Part shown: positions 28,836 to 39,643 of the stretch, one piece after another
Position numbering within the stretch: the first letter of the stretch is position 1
How the letters are laid out: every line of letters starts with the position of its first letter
NCBI GenBank assembly: GCA_902778455.1
Contig: CACYXR010000007.1
Location: 17,554-81,553, forward strand
Reading direction: 5' to 3'
DNA length: 64,000 bases
From: an uncultured Selenomonadaceae bacterium
GTDB taxonomy: Bacteria; Bacillota; Negativicutes; Selenomonadales; Selenomonadaceae
Program-made: the position numbers and the translations under genes
The notes under the pieces: model-generated
What the model was told of the DNA's origin: nothing
Databases searched by the model: none
What the model saw: only the letters and a program-made list of their open reading frames with translations

Positions 28836-29435
28836 TTATTGCTTCCTCCCCGCGAATTCCTTCAACGCAAACTTGACCGCATCCTCTGTGGAAACCGGTT
28901 CCTTGATGCGGCGCAGGACGGAGGCAATCTCCGCCTGCGAATAGCCGAGCGACGAAAGCGCCGCAGCCGCGTCGGAAAGATGATCGCTGCCGATTTCCTC
29001 CGCCGGGGCTTCAAACTCTCCTTCCGCGCCGTCAAGCTCCGCCGCTTTATCCTTCAGTTCCAAAATCATGCGCTCCGCCGATTTCTTGCCCACGCCCGGC
29101 AGCTTGGTCAAAACGGCGACCTGTTTTCCGTGGATTGCCTGAAACAGTTTGCTCACGGTAATGGACGACAGGATGCCGAGCGCCACCTTCGGCCCGATAC
29201 CGGAAACGGAGATCAGCATCTCGAATCCCTGATATTCCTCCTGACTCTCAAATCCGAAAAGCGTCAGCGCATCCTCACGCACGGAAAGATGCGTGTAGAG
29301 CATGGCGTCTTCCCCTATTTTCAGCCGGCTTCGTGTCGACGTGGGAATAAACACGCGATATCCGACCCCGCCGACGTCCAAAAGGCAGTAATCCGCCAGC
29401 AGTTGAACAACCTTTCCCCGCAAAAATCCGATCAT
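28836..29435 (-). CDS. ruvA: Holliday junction-binding protein RuvA
   Basis: 199 residues. Starts MIGFLRGKVVQLLADYCLLDVGGVGYRV (OB-fold domain), then helix-hairpin-helix motifs (ISVSGIGPKVALGILS and LTKLPGVGKKSAERMI), an acidic linker, and a C-terminal domain (ALSSLGYSQAEIASVL) that contacts RuvB. It forms the tetramer on Holliday junctions. It sits 16 bases after ruvC and is adjacent to ruvB. Confidence 0.97.
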   Translation of the reverse strand: MIGFLRGKVVQLLADYCLLDVGGVGYRVFIPTSTRSRLKIGEDAMLYTHLSVREDALTLFGFESQEEYQGFEMLISVSGIGPKVALGILSSITVSKLFQAIHGKQVAVLTKLPGVGKKSAERMILELKDKAAELDGAEGEFEAPAEEIGSDHLSDAAAALSSLGYSQAEIASVLRRIKEPVSTEDAVKFALKEFAGRKQ

Positions 29436-29451
29436 ACCGCTGTTTTTCCTC

Positions 29452-29946
29452 CTATCGGTTTCTCCATTCCGGACTGTCCATGCAGTGCAGCGCGCAAATC
29501 GCGACCGCCAGTGCGTCCGCCGTATCGTCCGGTTTCGGCGGCTCGGGCAGGTTCAGAAGCTTTGTTACCATGTAAATCACCTGCTCCTTTGTCGCTTTCC
29601 CGTAACCTGTCACCGACTGCTTAACCTGAAGCGGCGTCCGCTCAACGATTTCCAGGTTGTTTTTCGCCGCGGCCAACAGAACCACGCCCCGCGCCTGCCC
29701 GACGGGAATCGCCGTCGTCACGTTGCGATTGAAAAAAAGCTGCTCGACCCCCATCGCGTCGGGCTTATATTTTTTGATCAGAGCGTCAATCTCGTCGTAA
29801 AGCTTCATCAGCCGATCCTGCATCCGCGCTTTCGCGCTCGTCGTGACGGAGCCGTATTCATGGGGAATCAATCGGCTCCCCTGCCCCGCCTCGACAAATC
29901 CGTATCCGCAAATCGCCGTGCCCGGATCAATCCCAAGTACCAGCAA
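29452..29946 (-). CDS. ruvC: Holliday junction resolvase RuvC
   Basis: A 164-residue endonuclease that cuts Holliday junctions. Catalytic acidic residues are in LGIDPGTAICGYG, VEQLFFNRN and the C-terminal DDTADALAVAI. The frame opens at a GTG (29958), but the TTG at 29946 gives the canonical start M-L-V-L-G-I-D-P-G and has AAGGTGGG 7 bases upstream. It is first of ruvCAB. Confidence 0.95.
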   Translation of the reverse strand: MLVLGIDPGTAICGYGFVEAGQGSRLIPHEYGSVTTSAKARMQDRLMKLYDEIDALIKKYKPDAMGVEQLFFNRNVTTAIPVGQARGVVLLAAAKNNLEIVERTPLQVKQSVTGYGKATKEQVIYMVTKLLNLPEPPKPDDTADALAVAICALHCMDSPEWRNR

Positions 29947-29962
29947 AAAATTTCCCACCTTC

Positions 29963-29979
29963 AGAACAGAGTTTGTTCT
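29963..29979. promoter_or_regulatory. candidate operator (inverted repeat) upstream of ruvC
   Basis: A perfect inverted repeat AGAACA-N5-TGTTCT lies 17 bases before the ruvC start. It overlaps a TATAGA that could be a -10, and TTGACA lies at 29997-30002. Gram-positive LexA boxes are GAAC-N4-GTTC; here the same half-sites are 7 bases apart, so LexA binding is only a suggestion. Confidence 0.4.
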
Positions 29980-30135
29980 ATATTTCTATATCGAAGTGTC
30001 AAAAACATCTCATCCGCCGATAACGCGGTCTCCCTTCCACTCAAGCGGAAGGCAGGGACGTTATCAATTATTGATTGCGGCTTGTTTATTATATCATAAT
30101 TTCTAAATTATGTATCTATGTTCGCTTTTTTATTT

Positions 30136-32085
30136 CTACCGTTCTATGACACTCTTTCGGTACGTCTCTGAATCCTCCAGATGCAGTTTCTGCTTTGGCG
30201 TCGACGCAAGACGATACCCCTCGTCCTCCCGCAGAATAAGCCCCAATTCCTCGAACACTTTGAGCGCGGCCTTCATCGTGTTTTCGGACGTGCCGCACTG
30301 CTTCGCCAAGCTCCCAATCTTCCCGGAAATCTTCGTCATTTTTTTCAGCGCGAGATAAATGCCGCCGAGAATTTCCCGAGACAGTGCCGGACCTCGTCTT
30401 TCAGAGGAACGAAGCTCCGCCAGTTTGCACTGCACCGTAATTTTTCCGTTCCACTCGTTGAACTCAGGTATATAGGCGATATCGACGGGGCCGCGGTCTA
30501 CCATGACGCCTTTTTCGTACATATTCCAGCCAATAGCTTGAATCGTTTGCGCTCCGGCATCCATATAAAATTTCAAATGCTGCCCTTCACGTCCTATCGC
30601 CCGGACGTCGAATCCTTCCACGCCGAAGCAGCCGAAAAGCGGGCGCGGATTTGCCATTCCGTAAGGCTCAAGATAGGAAAGCTCCGTCACAAGCCCGGTC
30701 GTTATTTCCTCCGGTCGAAGCTCTGTTTCCAATGCAAGACAGGGAACATAGTCTTCCTCAGTCATATGTTCTTCCGCGTAAGCGTCCAGTGCCTGACGAA
30801 GCGCGTCAATATTCTCCGGCAGCACCGTAAGTCCCGCCGCCATTTCATGACCGCCGAACCGCACCAGCGTATCCTTCGCCGCCGTCAGCGCATCGAAAAG
30901 ATGAAAGCCTTTGATGCTGCGGCACGAACCTTTCCCCTCGCCGTCCAAAAGGCTGACGACAATCGTCGGACGATAATAGAGGTCGACGAGGCGCGAAGCG
31001 ACGATGCCGATGACCCCCGGATGCCAGTCCGCCCCGACGACAACAAGGGTTTTCGCCGCCGCCGTATCCACGGAAGCGAGCTGCTTTTTCGCCTGCTCCA
31101 GAATATCAGCCTCGACCTGTTGACGCTCGGCGTTTAATTCATTCAGCATCAGCGCGATATCTTTCGCCTTGTTTTCGTCTTCTGTGAGCAACAGCTCGAC
31201 GCCGCGCATCGCCGTTTCGAGACGGCCTGCGGCGTTCAGCCTCGGCGCCAGCATGAAGCCGACCTGCCCGCTCAATATTTCCTTCCCGGCGAGCCCCGCT
31301 GCCTCAATCAACTGCTGCAAGCCTTTAAGCTTCGTTTCCTTCATGCAGGCGAGGCCGAGCTTTACAAGCTTGCGGTTTTCCGAAAGCAGCGGCACGATAT
31401 CGGCAACTGTGCCAAGAGCAACGATTTCCAAATCGTCCTCAAACTCCTCGCCGCGAAGCTCGCGGAAAAGTGCCTGGCAGAGCTTGAAAGCAACGCCGAC
31501 GCCGGCCAGATCCTTGAACGGGTAACCGCAATCCGCGCGGTGAGGGTCGACAACCGCCGCCGCGTCGGGAATCGTCTCCCCCGGCAAATGATGATCGGTG
31601 ACGACGATATCAATCACGCCGCGCACCGCTTCGATTTCCGCCGTGCCGGCAATACCGCAGTCCACAGTCACGACGAGCCCCGCGCCGTCGTCCGCGATTT
31701 TTTTCAGTGACTCCGGATGGAGCCCGTAGCCCTCCTGCCTGGCCGGGATATAATAATCCGCCACGGCGCCGAGCCGACGAAGCGCGCGCACGAGAAGCGT
31801 CGTCGCGGTAATGCCGTCCACGTCGTAATCGCCGTACACGACAATTTTCTCCGAAGACTCTATTGCCTGGCGAATCCGCGACACCGCACGATCCATATCC
31901 TTCATCAGGAACGGATCGTAATACGCCTGAAGGCTCTCCGGATGCAAAAACGCCTTTGCTTCCTGCACGTCCGTGATATCCCGCCGACGCAATATACCCG
32001 CGAGGAACGGCGAAATGCCGAGCTGCCTGGCAAACACTTTATCCGATTCGTCCGTTTTTCCTACGATTGTCCATTTCTTACGCAA
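30136..32085 (-). CDS. recJ: single-stranded-DNA-specific exonuclease RecJ
   Basis: A 5'-3' exonuclease in recombination and mismatch repair. 649 residues. DHH motifs are visible: VVYGDYDVDGITA, VTVDCGIAG, VVTDHHLPG and, in the DHHA1 part, RFGGHEMAAGLTV. A C-terminal OB-like region and a winged-helix-like tail (IGSLAKQCGTSENTMKAALKVFEELGLI) extend it beyond the shorter RecJ forms, as in several Firmicutes. The ATG at 32100 has no Shine-Dalgarno; the TTG at 32085 has GGGGGAAG just upstream and is preferred. Confidence 0.93.
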   Translation of the reverse strand: MRKKWTIVGKTDESDKVFARQLGISPFLAGILRRRDITDVQEAKAFLHPESLQAYYDPFLMKDMDRAVSRIRQAIESSEKIVVYGDYDVDGITATTLLVRALRRLGAVADYYIPARQEGYGLHPESLKKIADDGAGLVVTVDCGIAGTAEIEAVRGVIDIVVTDHHLPGETIPDAAAVVDPHRADCGYPFKDLAGVGVAFKLCQALFRELRGEEFEDDLEIVALGTVADIVPLLSENRKLVKLGLACMKETKLKGLQQLIEAAGLAGKEILSGQVGFMLAPRLNAAGRLETAMRGVELLLTEDENKAKDIALMLNELNAERQQVEADILEQAKKQLASVDTAAAKTLVVVGADWHPGVIGIVASRLVDLYYRPTIVVSLLDGEGKGSCRSIKGFHLFDALTAAKDTLVRFGGHEMAAGLTVLPENIDALRQALDAYAEEHMTEEDYVPCLALETELRPEEITTGLVTELSYLEPYGMANPRPLFGCFGVEGFDVRAIGREGQHLKFYMDAGAQTIQAIGWNMYEKGVMVDRGPVDIAYIPEFNEWNGKITVQCKLAELRSSERRGPALSREILGGIYLALKKMTKISGKIGSLAKQCGTSENTMKAALKVFEELGLILREDEGYRLASTPKQKLHLEDSETYRKSVIER

Positions 32086-32106
32086 AGAGACTTCCCCCAT
32101 AACAGA

Positions 32107-32138
32107 AAAGGCACACGGGAAAACTCTCGTGTACCTTT
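32107..32138 (-). terminator. terminator between secF and recJ
   Basis: AAAGGCACACGGGA / TCTCGTGTACCTTT forms a 14-bp stem with one mismatch and a 4-base loop, followed on the minus strand by TTTCTGTT. It ends about 20 bases before the recJ start, so recJ may be expressed mainly by readthrough. Confidence 0.75.
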
Positions 32139-32151
32139 CATTTTCCCAGCT

Positions 32152-33054
32152 TTACTTTACCCGCGCCTTTTTCGCTTCATTCCAGTTGCGAAGCGTAACC
32201 CAAAGCGGGCTTGCGACGAAAATCGAGGAGTAGCAGCCGCTAAAGAACCCGATGAGCAGCGCAAAGGAAAAATCCTTCGTCGTATCGCCGCCGAACCAGT
32301 ACAGCGCGAACGTCGTGAACAACACCGTGAGAACCGTATACAGGGATCGCGTCAGGGTTTGGTAAATACTTCGGTTCGCCAGCTCGACGATGTCCCCGCC
32401 GCGCCGAAAATGAAGGCGCAGATTTTCACGAATCCTATCGAAAATAACGATGGTATCGTTGATCGAATAGCCGACAATCGTCAACAGCGCTGCGACGAAG
32501 GAAGAATCCACCTGTTTCTGCAAAATCGAGAATACGCCGAGCACCACGAGCACGTCGTGGATCAGCGCCAGCACCGCCGCGATGCCGAAACGGAACTCAA
32601 AGCGGAACGAGACATAAGCGACAATCAAGAGCCAGGACAGCAGCGTCGCCATCGCCGCGTTCATCAAAAGCTCCGCGCCCATCGTCGCGCCAACCTTTTC
32701 CTCACGAAGCACCGCGTAATTTCCGAGCTTTTCTTTCAGCGAAGCCATGATTGCCTTGCGCTCGTTTTCCTCGAGATCGACGGTGCGGATCATGACGTCC
32801 CGCGCCTCCGTTGCCGAGCTTTCGTCGCCGGAAAGCTGGATCATGCTGTTGTCAAGATTATATCCTTTCATGACCTCGCGTACCTGGCCGATACCGACTT
32901 TATCGTCAAAGCGCAGCTCGATGATCGTGCCGCCCGTGAAGTCGATGCCGAAATTGAATCCCCTGACCACCATCGAAACGATGCCGGGGATAATCACGCA
33001 AAGGGAAAGGAAATACCAAATCTTTCTGTGTCCAACGATATCAAAATTACGCAC
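32152..33054 (-). CDS. secF: protein translocase subunit SecF
   Basis: 300 residues. With SecD and YajC it uses the proton gradient to assist Sec export across the inner membrane. An N-terminal membrane segment is followed by the periplasmic motif NFGIDFTGGTIIELRF and five further hydrophobic segments. The conserved IVGYSINDTIVIFDRIREN is in the fourth. The GTG start has GGGGGTG upstream and overlaps the secD end by 8 bases. Confidence 0.95.
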   Translation of the reverse strand: MRNFDIVGHRKIWYFLSLCVIIPGIVSMVVRGFNFGIDFTGGTIIELRFDDKVGIGQVREVMKGYNLDNSMIQLSGDESSATEARDVMIRTVDLEENERKAIMASLKEKLGNYAVLREEKVGATMGAELLMNAAMATLLSWLLIVAYVSFRFEFRFGIAAVLALIHDVLVVLGVFSILQKQVDSSFVAALLTIVGYSINDTIVIFDRIRENLRLHFRRGGDIVELANRSIYQTLTRSLYTVLTVLFTTFALYWFGGDTTKDFSFALLIGFFSGCYSSIFVASPLWVTLRNWNEAKKARVK

Positions 33055-34291
33055 GCTTCACACCCCCTTCCGTCGCCGGCGCAGCCTTTGCGCCGTAAAC
33101 AAACGGGTTCGTGAAGATATTTGCCCCGATCAGCAGCTTCAGCATGAATTGCGTCAGAGAAATCGCCGTAATCATGCTCAAAACGACGCCGAGCCCCAGC
33201 GTGATTGCGAAACCGCGAATCGAACCGGTGCCGAACATGAACAATACAATCGACGCGATAATCGTCGTGATATTCGAGTCGAAAATCGTTGTGAACGCGC
33301 GCTTGAAGCCAGAATTCATCGCCGCGCGGAGCGTCTTGCCCGTCAAGTATTCCTCCTTGAAATGCTCGAAAATCAGCACATTCGCATCCACCGCCATGCC
33401 GATGGAGAGGATGATACCCGCCACGCCCGGCAGCGTCAGCGTCGCGTCGAGGAATTTCAGCGCCGCGAGAAGCATCAGCACATACGCCATCAGGCTGATA
33501 TCCGCGATAAAACCGGAAAGCCGATAGAAAAGGAGCATGAAAATGAGCACCGCGCCGATGCCCACCGCGAACGCGAACTCGCTCTTGTCCTTCGAGTCCT
33601 GTCCCAGCGTCGGGCCAACGGTGCGCGTCTCGATGATGTTGACCTTGACCGGGAGCGCGCCGCTTCGCAGGAGAATCGCAAGGTTATGCGCTTCCTCCAA
33701 CGTGCGCGAACCGGTGATAACGGCTTTGCCGCCGAGAATCGGTTCCTTGACGTTCGGCGCGGTCAGTACCTCGCCGTCCAGCAGGATCGCAATCGTACGC
33801 CCCACGTTTTTCGTCGTCAGGTCGGCGAATTTCTGCCCGCCCTCGTCGCTGAATTCCAGTGCGACGAGATTCTGTCCGGACTGGTCAGTCTGTTCCTTCG
33901 CGTCCTTGAGATCGGTGCCCGTCAGCACTGTGTTCCCCGCTTCGTCTTTGAATTCCAGCATCGCCGTCTTGCCGATGACCTGAATCGCCTTGTCCGGATC
34001 CTTGATTCCCGGCAGCTCGACGATAATGCGCCGCGCGCCCTGCCTCTGGATGATCGGCTCAGTCAATCCCAGCTCATTGACGCGCTTTTCCATGATACGG
34101 ACAACGCGCTGCATTGCGTCGTCGTTCACCTGCGCCTCTTCGGTATCCTCCGCCTCGAGGACGACGTGGGTACCGCCCTGCAGGTCAAGTCCCTGCCGGA
34201 TCGAATAGGCCAGCGGCGAAACGAACGTGATGAATAGTCCCACAATCGCCGCAATGACAATCAGCAGCTTGCCAAATTCTTCTTTTCTCAA
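33047..34291 (-). CDS. secD: protein translocase subunit SecD
   Basis: 414 residues. N-terminal membrane segment, then RQGLDLQGGTHVVLEA and a periplasmic P1/P2 region, and a C-terminal half with five membrane segments and GIILSIGMAVDANVLIFEH, which carries the proton-path aspartate. It starts with TTG behind GGAAGGAA. It is shorter than the E. coli form (615 residues), as usual in Firmicutes. It sits between the PP2C gene and secF. Confidence 0.95.
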   Translation of the reverse strand: MRKEEFGKLLIVIAAIVGLFITFVSPLAYSIRQGLDLQGGTHVVLEAEDTEEAQVNDDAMQRVVRIMEKRVNELGLTEPIIQRQGARRIIVELPGIKDPDKAIQVIGKTAMLEFKDEAGNTVLTGTDLKDAKEQTDQSGQNLVALEFSDEGGQKFADLTTKNVGRTIAILLDGEVLTAPNVKEPILGGKAVITGSRTLEEAHNLAILLRSGALPVKVNIIETRTVGPTLGQDSKDKSEFAFAVGIGAVLIFMLLFYRLSGFIADISLMAYVLMLLAALKFLDATLTLPGVAGIILSIGMAVDANVLIFEHFKEEYLTGKTLRAAMNSGFKRAFTTIFDSNITTIIASIVLFMFGTGSIRGFAITLGLGVVLSMITAISLTQFMLKLLIGANIFTNPFVYGAKAAPATEGGVKRA

Positions 34292-34312
34292 CGATAGTTC
34301 CTTCCCTTCTTC

Positions 34313-35035
34313 TTATGCTTCCATAACCGGAATCGGGTACGACGCCGACAAAAAGCCGACGCCCGCGTTTTCCGCCTTGTCCGGCGCCACGCCGAGCACC
34401 GCCACCGTCATATCCTCGGATGGCTGTTCCTGATCGAGTTCCAGCGCGTAATCGAGGATATTTTTCGCAATGAAGGCAGCGTCCTCCGCCGGATTTCCGC
34501 GGACAATCTCCCACAGCTTCTCTTCCTCGAAATGCGCGCCCCCGCGCTTTTTCCCTGCCGTGCGAATGCCCTCGCTGACAGCGACGAGAATCATGCCCTG
34601 CGCCAACGGCAGCTCGTAGGTCTGCGGATTGACGTTGCGGCTCATGCCCAGCGCCGTCGCCTCGTCGTCATAGACCGTCTCATATTCCTCAGTCCAGACA
34701 TAGACAGGCGTCTGCCCGCTTCGGCCGATAGCCACCGACTCCGTCTCCGCGTCCACGCCGAAAATCGTCAATGCACAGGCGACCTTCCGGTCCTTCATTT
34801 CATAAAGCTCGTCGTGAACGGCGCGCGCAACGGCGTCGTTTTCCTTTCCCTCCAGCACAAGGCTTCGGGCACGCTGCGTGACCCATCGGCTCGTCTGCTG
34901 AGCGGCGGCCGTGTTCCCATGTCCGTCCGACAAAATCAGCGTCATGCCGCCCCGCCGTTCAACGAGGCTGTGGCTGTCGCCGCAGTATTCGGCTCCATTT
35001 TTCGCGATACTCGCGATTCCAATCTTGATTTCCAT
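34313..35035 (-). CDS. PP2C/SpoIIE-type serine/threonine phosphatase
   Basis: A 240-residue soluble protein with PP2C-fold motifs: AEYCGDSHSLVE, LILSDGHGNTAAA (metal-binding Asp and Gly), and a C-terminal SEDMTVAVLGV. No sensor, PAS or membrane domain is attached. SpoIIE-type phosphatases often act on phosphorylated anti-anti-sigma factors; no such partner is in the window. It lies between the cyclo-ligase and secD with 21-base gaps, inside the tgt-yajC-secDF operon, which is unusual. Confidence 0.8.
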   Translation of the reverse strand: MEIKIGIASIAKNGAEYCGDSHSLVERRGGMTLILSDGHGNTAAAQQTSRWVTQRARSLVLEGKENDAVARAVHDELYEMKDRKVACALTIFGVDAETESVAIGRSGQTPVYVWTEEYETVYDDEATALGMSRNVNPQTYELPLAQGMILVAVSEGIRTAGKKRGGAHFEEEKLWEIVRGNPAEDAAFIAKNILDYALELDQEQPSEDMTVAVLGVAPDKAENAGVGFLSASYPIPVMEA

Positions 35036-35056
35036 ACTTGCTTACCACCAAACTGC

Positions 35057-35645
35057 CTATTGCTTTTTTGCTTTGAAAACACCTTGCTCCGTCACGATCC
35101 AGTCGACGCCGCAATCATAAGACTCCCGCGGAATCCTTTCCTCGATCTGGCATTGGAACGCCAACGCGATTCTTGCCGCCTGCTCCGCCTTTGGCAAAAA
35201 AGCGTCATAATAGCCACCGCCCATGCCGAGCCGCGCTCCGTCCAATCCGAAAGCCACGCCGGGCACAAGCACGCAGTCGATTTCCTGCGGCGGCACTATA
35301 ATTCGATGTTCCTCTTTTACCGTCAAAATATGATACGCGCCGTATTCCAATGCGTCCATCGACGGCACCAGCACCGCTTCCATCATGCGTTTTCCCGTGA
35401 CAAACGGAATCGCGACCCGCTTGCCCATGCCGAGTAATGAAGAAATCAGCGTTTCCGTCTGTACCTCGTCCTCCATCGCCGCATAGGCAAAAACCGTCCG
35501 CGCCCGTTTCAAGGCTTCAAGTGAAAGGACTTGTTCCGTTATCGCCGCGCTGTACGCCGCTCGTTTTTCCTCCGTCAGCGTCCGCCGTGCGGCGAGGATT
35601 CGCTTCCGCAAGCCCCGCTTCCGTGTTCCGGCTTCGTCGTTATTC

Positions 35646-35653
<8 letters not shown>
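35057..35653 (-). CDS. 5-formyltetrahydrofolate cyclo-ligase
   Basis: 198 residues. Converts 5-formyl-THF to 5,10-methenyl-THF with ATP in folate metabolism. Motifs: the basic N-terminus LRKRILAARRTL, and the C-terminal LVPGVAFGLDGARLGMGGGYYDAFL typical of the family. The N-terminus overlaps yajC by 8 bases. Its presence in the Sec operon looks like transcription convenience rather than shared function. Confidence 0.92.
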
Positions 35654-37164
<1,511 letters not shown>

Positions 37165-37175
37165 TCAACGTTAAA

Positions 37176-37204
37176 ATTATACAGCTTTTTTCCGTATCCC
37201 GCAA
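37176..37204 (-). promoter_or_regulatory. promoter of the tgt-yajC-sec operon
   Basis: Minus strand TTGCGG (37199-37204), 17-base spacer, TATAAT (37176-37181). The rest of 37205-37333 holds no gene; a GCCGAC/GTCGGC hairpin lies near 37293-37316. Confidence 0.55.
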
Positions 37205-37333
37205 GGAACATATAGTGCAAATCGGAATCCAGTAATATCAATCATTTCAGCACTGTTAAAAACAGAATAGGACGCCGATATTATGCGACAGCTGCCGACG
37301 CGCGGGAAATAGTCGGCTGCGGCCTATTCCAAT

Positions 37334-37358
37334 AAAAAAAGCCCCGCTGCAGCGGGGC
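37334..37358 (-). terminator. terminator after the NHLM-type secretion gene
   Basis: Near-perfect GC palindrome (GCCCCGCTGCAGCGGGGC, 37341-37358), followed on the minus strand by seven T. Confidence 0.85.
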
Positions 37359-37433
37359 AAAGTCAAATTATTGTTTCTAAATCAAACTGGCAAAAATAAT
37401 AGAAAGCGTCATCTTTTCCTTTATATCCATAAT

Positions 37434-38390
37434 CTATCTGCTCCGGAGCCATTGGCTGATCTTGTAGAAAACCTTCTCGATCGGCGGCTCCCGCTCGATG
37501 ACGATGGAGCCGGTGCAGAAGCTGCCCGCCGTGATTGGGCGGTGCTTGCCTACCACGGAAGTCCAGAGGTAGCCCGATTCGGAGCTTTCATCCTTCACCA
37601 GGTCGAACTTTACTTCCACCGCCGCGCCGCCGCCCTGGGAAAGCACGTATTGGGCGAGCTGGGCGTTGCCGAGGCCCTTCCGGACGCCCTCGGCGGAAAT
37701 CGGGTATTGGGAAACGCTCTTCACCACGCCGATCAGGCTGCCCGTCTGGGTGACGTCCACGCCGTTCGGCGCCAGCTGGATCGTCATGCCCGGCTCCACG
37801 CGCTTGCCCTTGTCCACGGGAATGTAGAAAACGCCGGTGAGCTCGTCGCGGTTCTGCGTCAGGCGCACGGAGCAGACCGGGCTTCCCGGCTGCAGCAGCT
37901 CGCCCTCGGCCGCCATGACTTCGTCCACCACGCCGTCGTAATCGGAGTATATATCTTCCCGGGCCGCTTGCTGATGGCGCTTCGCGTCATACTGATAGAC
38001 GCGTCCCTGCACGTCCCGGTCGTTTACCGCCAGTTCCGTGCCGTACTGCGCCATGCGGGTGTCCGCCGACTGCTCCGGCTGTTCCATGTGGGCGACCAGC
38101 TGTCCCTTGTGGACATGGTCTCCGGTCTGGACGTAAAGCTCGGTCACTTTCCCGCCCGCCGTATGGGTGATGTTCACGACGCCCGCCGAATCGAGGATCA
38201 GTCCCTTGCCGTCGGCTTTTTCCGTGAAGGAGCCGTAGAAGGACCAAAGCACGATGGCGAAGCAGAGCACGGCGATGGAGATCAGCCCCATCCAGCCCAC
38301 GGGGCCGGTGATGCGGATCATGGTGTCGAGTTTTTCCGGGGAGCGCAGCTTGTCGAGGGCGGCGCGGTTGAAGATTTGGTCGTTGGTCAT
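37434..38390 (-). CDS. HlyD-family secretion protein of the NHLM bacteriocin-export type
   Basis: 318 residues with one N-terminal membrane segment (WMGLISIAVLCFAIVLWSFYG) preceded by the sequence NRAALDKLRSPEKLDTMIRIT. That arrangement resembles the membrane-fusion protein of NHLM bacteriocin systems (the nitrile-hydratase-like leader peptide systems), where it works with two ABC exporters. A lipoyl-like half motif (AGGKVTELYVQTGDHVHKGQ) follows. The coiled coil is very short. No NHLM ABC transporter or modification enzyme is in the window. It overlaps the upstream adaptor by ATGA and is followed by a terminator. Confidence 0.7.
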   Translation of the reverse strand: MTNDQIFNRAALDKLRSPEKLDTMIRITGPVGWMGLISIAVLCFAIVLWSFYGSFTEKADGKGLILDSAGVVNITHTAGGKVTELYVQTGDHVHKGQLVAHMEQPEQSADTRMAQYGTELAVNDRDVQGRVYQYDAKRHQQAAREDIYSDYDGVVDEVMAAEGELLQPGSPVCSVRLTQNRDELTGVFYIPVDKGKRVEPGMTIQLAPNGVDVTQTGSLIGVVKSVSQYPISAEGVRKGLGNAQLAQYVLSQGGGAAVEVKFDLVKDESSESGYLWTSVVGKHRPITAGSFCTGSIVIEREPPIEKVFYKISQWLRSR

Positions 38391-39580
38391 TTTGCCGCGC
38401 CTCCTTCCGTTGCTCCCGCTTCGGATTCATCCAATATGATTTCCGCATGGACGCCGTCCGCAAGGCCTTCCATGCCACTGGTCACGACGATTTCTCCTTC
38501 GGACAGGCCGGACAGGACTTCGATATAGGAGCCGTCGTTCGTTCCCGTCCGCACGGTGCGGCGCTCGATGGTGCCGTCGTCCTTCGCGACGAAGACCGCC
38601 GTGTTCGAGCTGTCAGTCATCGCGGACAGCGGCACGGCCATCGCGTTGTGGCTCCGCTTCGACTGGAAGCTGACGCCGCCGTATGTCTGCGGCTCCAAAA
38701 GCCCGGAACGGTTGTCCACCTGCCAGAGGATATTGCGCATGGCGGCCGGTTCGTTGAGAGGCGGGGTGATCTGCGCGATGGTGGCGATGAAGGTCTGCTG
38801 GCTTCCAAGGTTGCCCGCCGCGTAGTCGGTGCCGTAGACCTTCTTGAAGTCCTTGCTCTGGAAAACCAGTTCCGCTTCCTGTCCGATGGTCAGATAGCGG
38901 GCGTCTTCGTCCGCCACCGGTGCGCTGAAATAGAGGAAACGGAAATCGCCGACGAGGGCCAGGGACGTCCCGGCCTGCACATAGGCGCCCTGCTGGCGGT
39001 AGAGTACGAGCACTTTGCCGTCGATCGGGGCGACGACTTGCTGACGCGATTCCTGCACGCCGAGCTGGGCGGCCTTCGCTTCGGCCACGCTGAGACTGGA
39101 CTGGGCCGAGAAGTACGCGGCCTCCGCCTCGTCAAACTGCTGGGCGGAAGCGGCGTCGCTCGCCTTCAGGATCTGATAGCGGTTGTAGTTGTTCTCCGCC
39201 CGCTTCAGCTCCGCCTGGGCCCGCAGGATATTCGACTCCGCTTCCTGCCGCTGGAGCGGGATATTCTCATTTTCAAGGGTGAAAATGACGTCGCCGCGCC
39301 GAACGAAAGTCCCCTTCGGCGCAAGCCCCTCCACGATCCGCCCGTCCACGAGCGCCACCGCGTCGGCCATGTCATTGGAAAAAAGATTGACCGCGTGCAC
39401 TGTGAGACGCGGACTGATGCGGCGCGTCGAGGCCTTCGCGCCGTGCAGCGTCAGCCGCCGTTCCTCCATACGCCGCGTGATCTGGTATTCTCCCCGTTCG
39501 TTGAGCCACGCGCCGTAAAAGATCGCTCCCAGCGAAAGCGCCAGCACGATCCCCAGTCCCGCCATGAAATATCTTTTCAT
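38387..39580 (-). CDS. HlyD/RND-type periplasmic adaptor
   Basis: A 397-residue membrane-fusion protein: N-terminal anchor (MKRYFMAGLGIVLALSLGA), lipoyl half (DGRIVEGLAPKGTFVRRGDV), a helical hairpin of about residues 120-180, the second lipoyl half and a barrel domain. The frame opens at 39622, but the ATG at 39580 has GGAGAG 6 bases upstream. It is linked to the NHLM-type gene by a 4-base overlap, giving two adaptors in tandem without a pump or ABC protein. Confidence 0.8.
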   Translation of the reverse strand: MKRYFMAGLGIVLALSLGAIFYGAWLNERGEYQITRRMEERRLTLHGAKASTRRISPRLTVHAVNLFSNDMADAVALVDGRIVEGLAPKGTFVRRGDVIFTLENENIPLQRQEAESNILRAQAELKRAENNYNRYQILKASDAASAQQFDEAEAAYFSAQSSLSVAEAKAAQLGVQESRQQVVAPIDGKVLVLYRQQGAYVQAGTSLALVGDFRFLYFSAPVADEDARYLTIGQEAELVFQSKDFKKVYGTDYAAGNLGSQQTFIATIAQITPPLNEPAAMRNILWQVDNRSGLLEPQTYGGVSFQSKRSHNAMAVPLSAMTDSSNTAVFVAKDDGTIERRTVRTGTNDGSYIEVLSGLSEGEIVVTSGMEGLADGVHAEIILDESEAGATEGGAAK

Positions 39581-39643
39581 ATTTTTGCTCTCCATTACAT
39601 AAAATAAAAAACCGGAGATCAAAGAACTCTTTATCCTTCACCA

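Noticed and set aside
30020..30060. A terminator for recJ at a CTTCC/GGAAG hairpin upstream of ruvC
   Set aside because: The stem is short with mismatches and has no T run on the minus strand.
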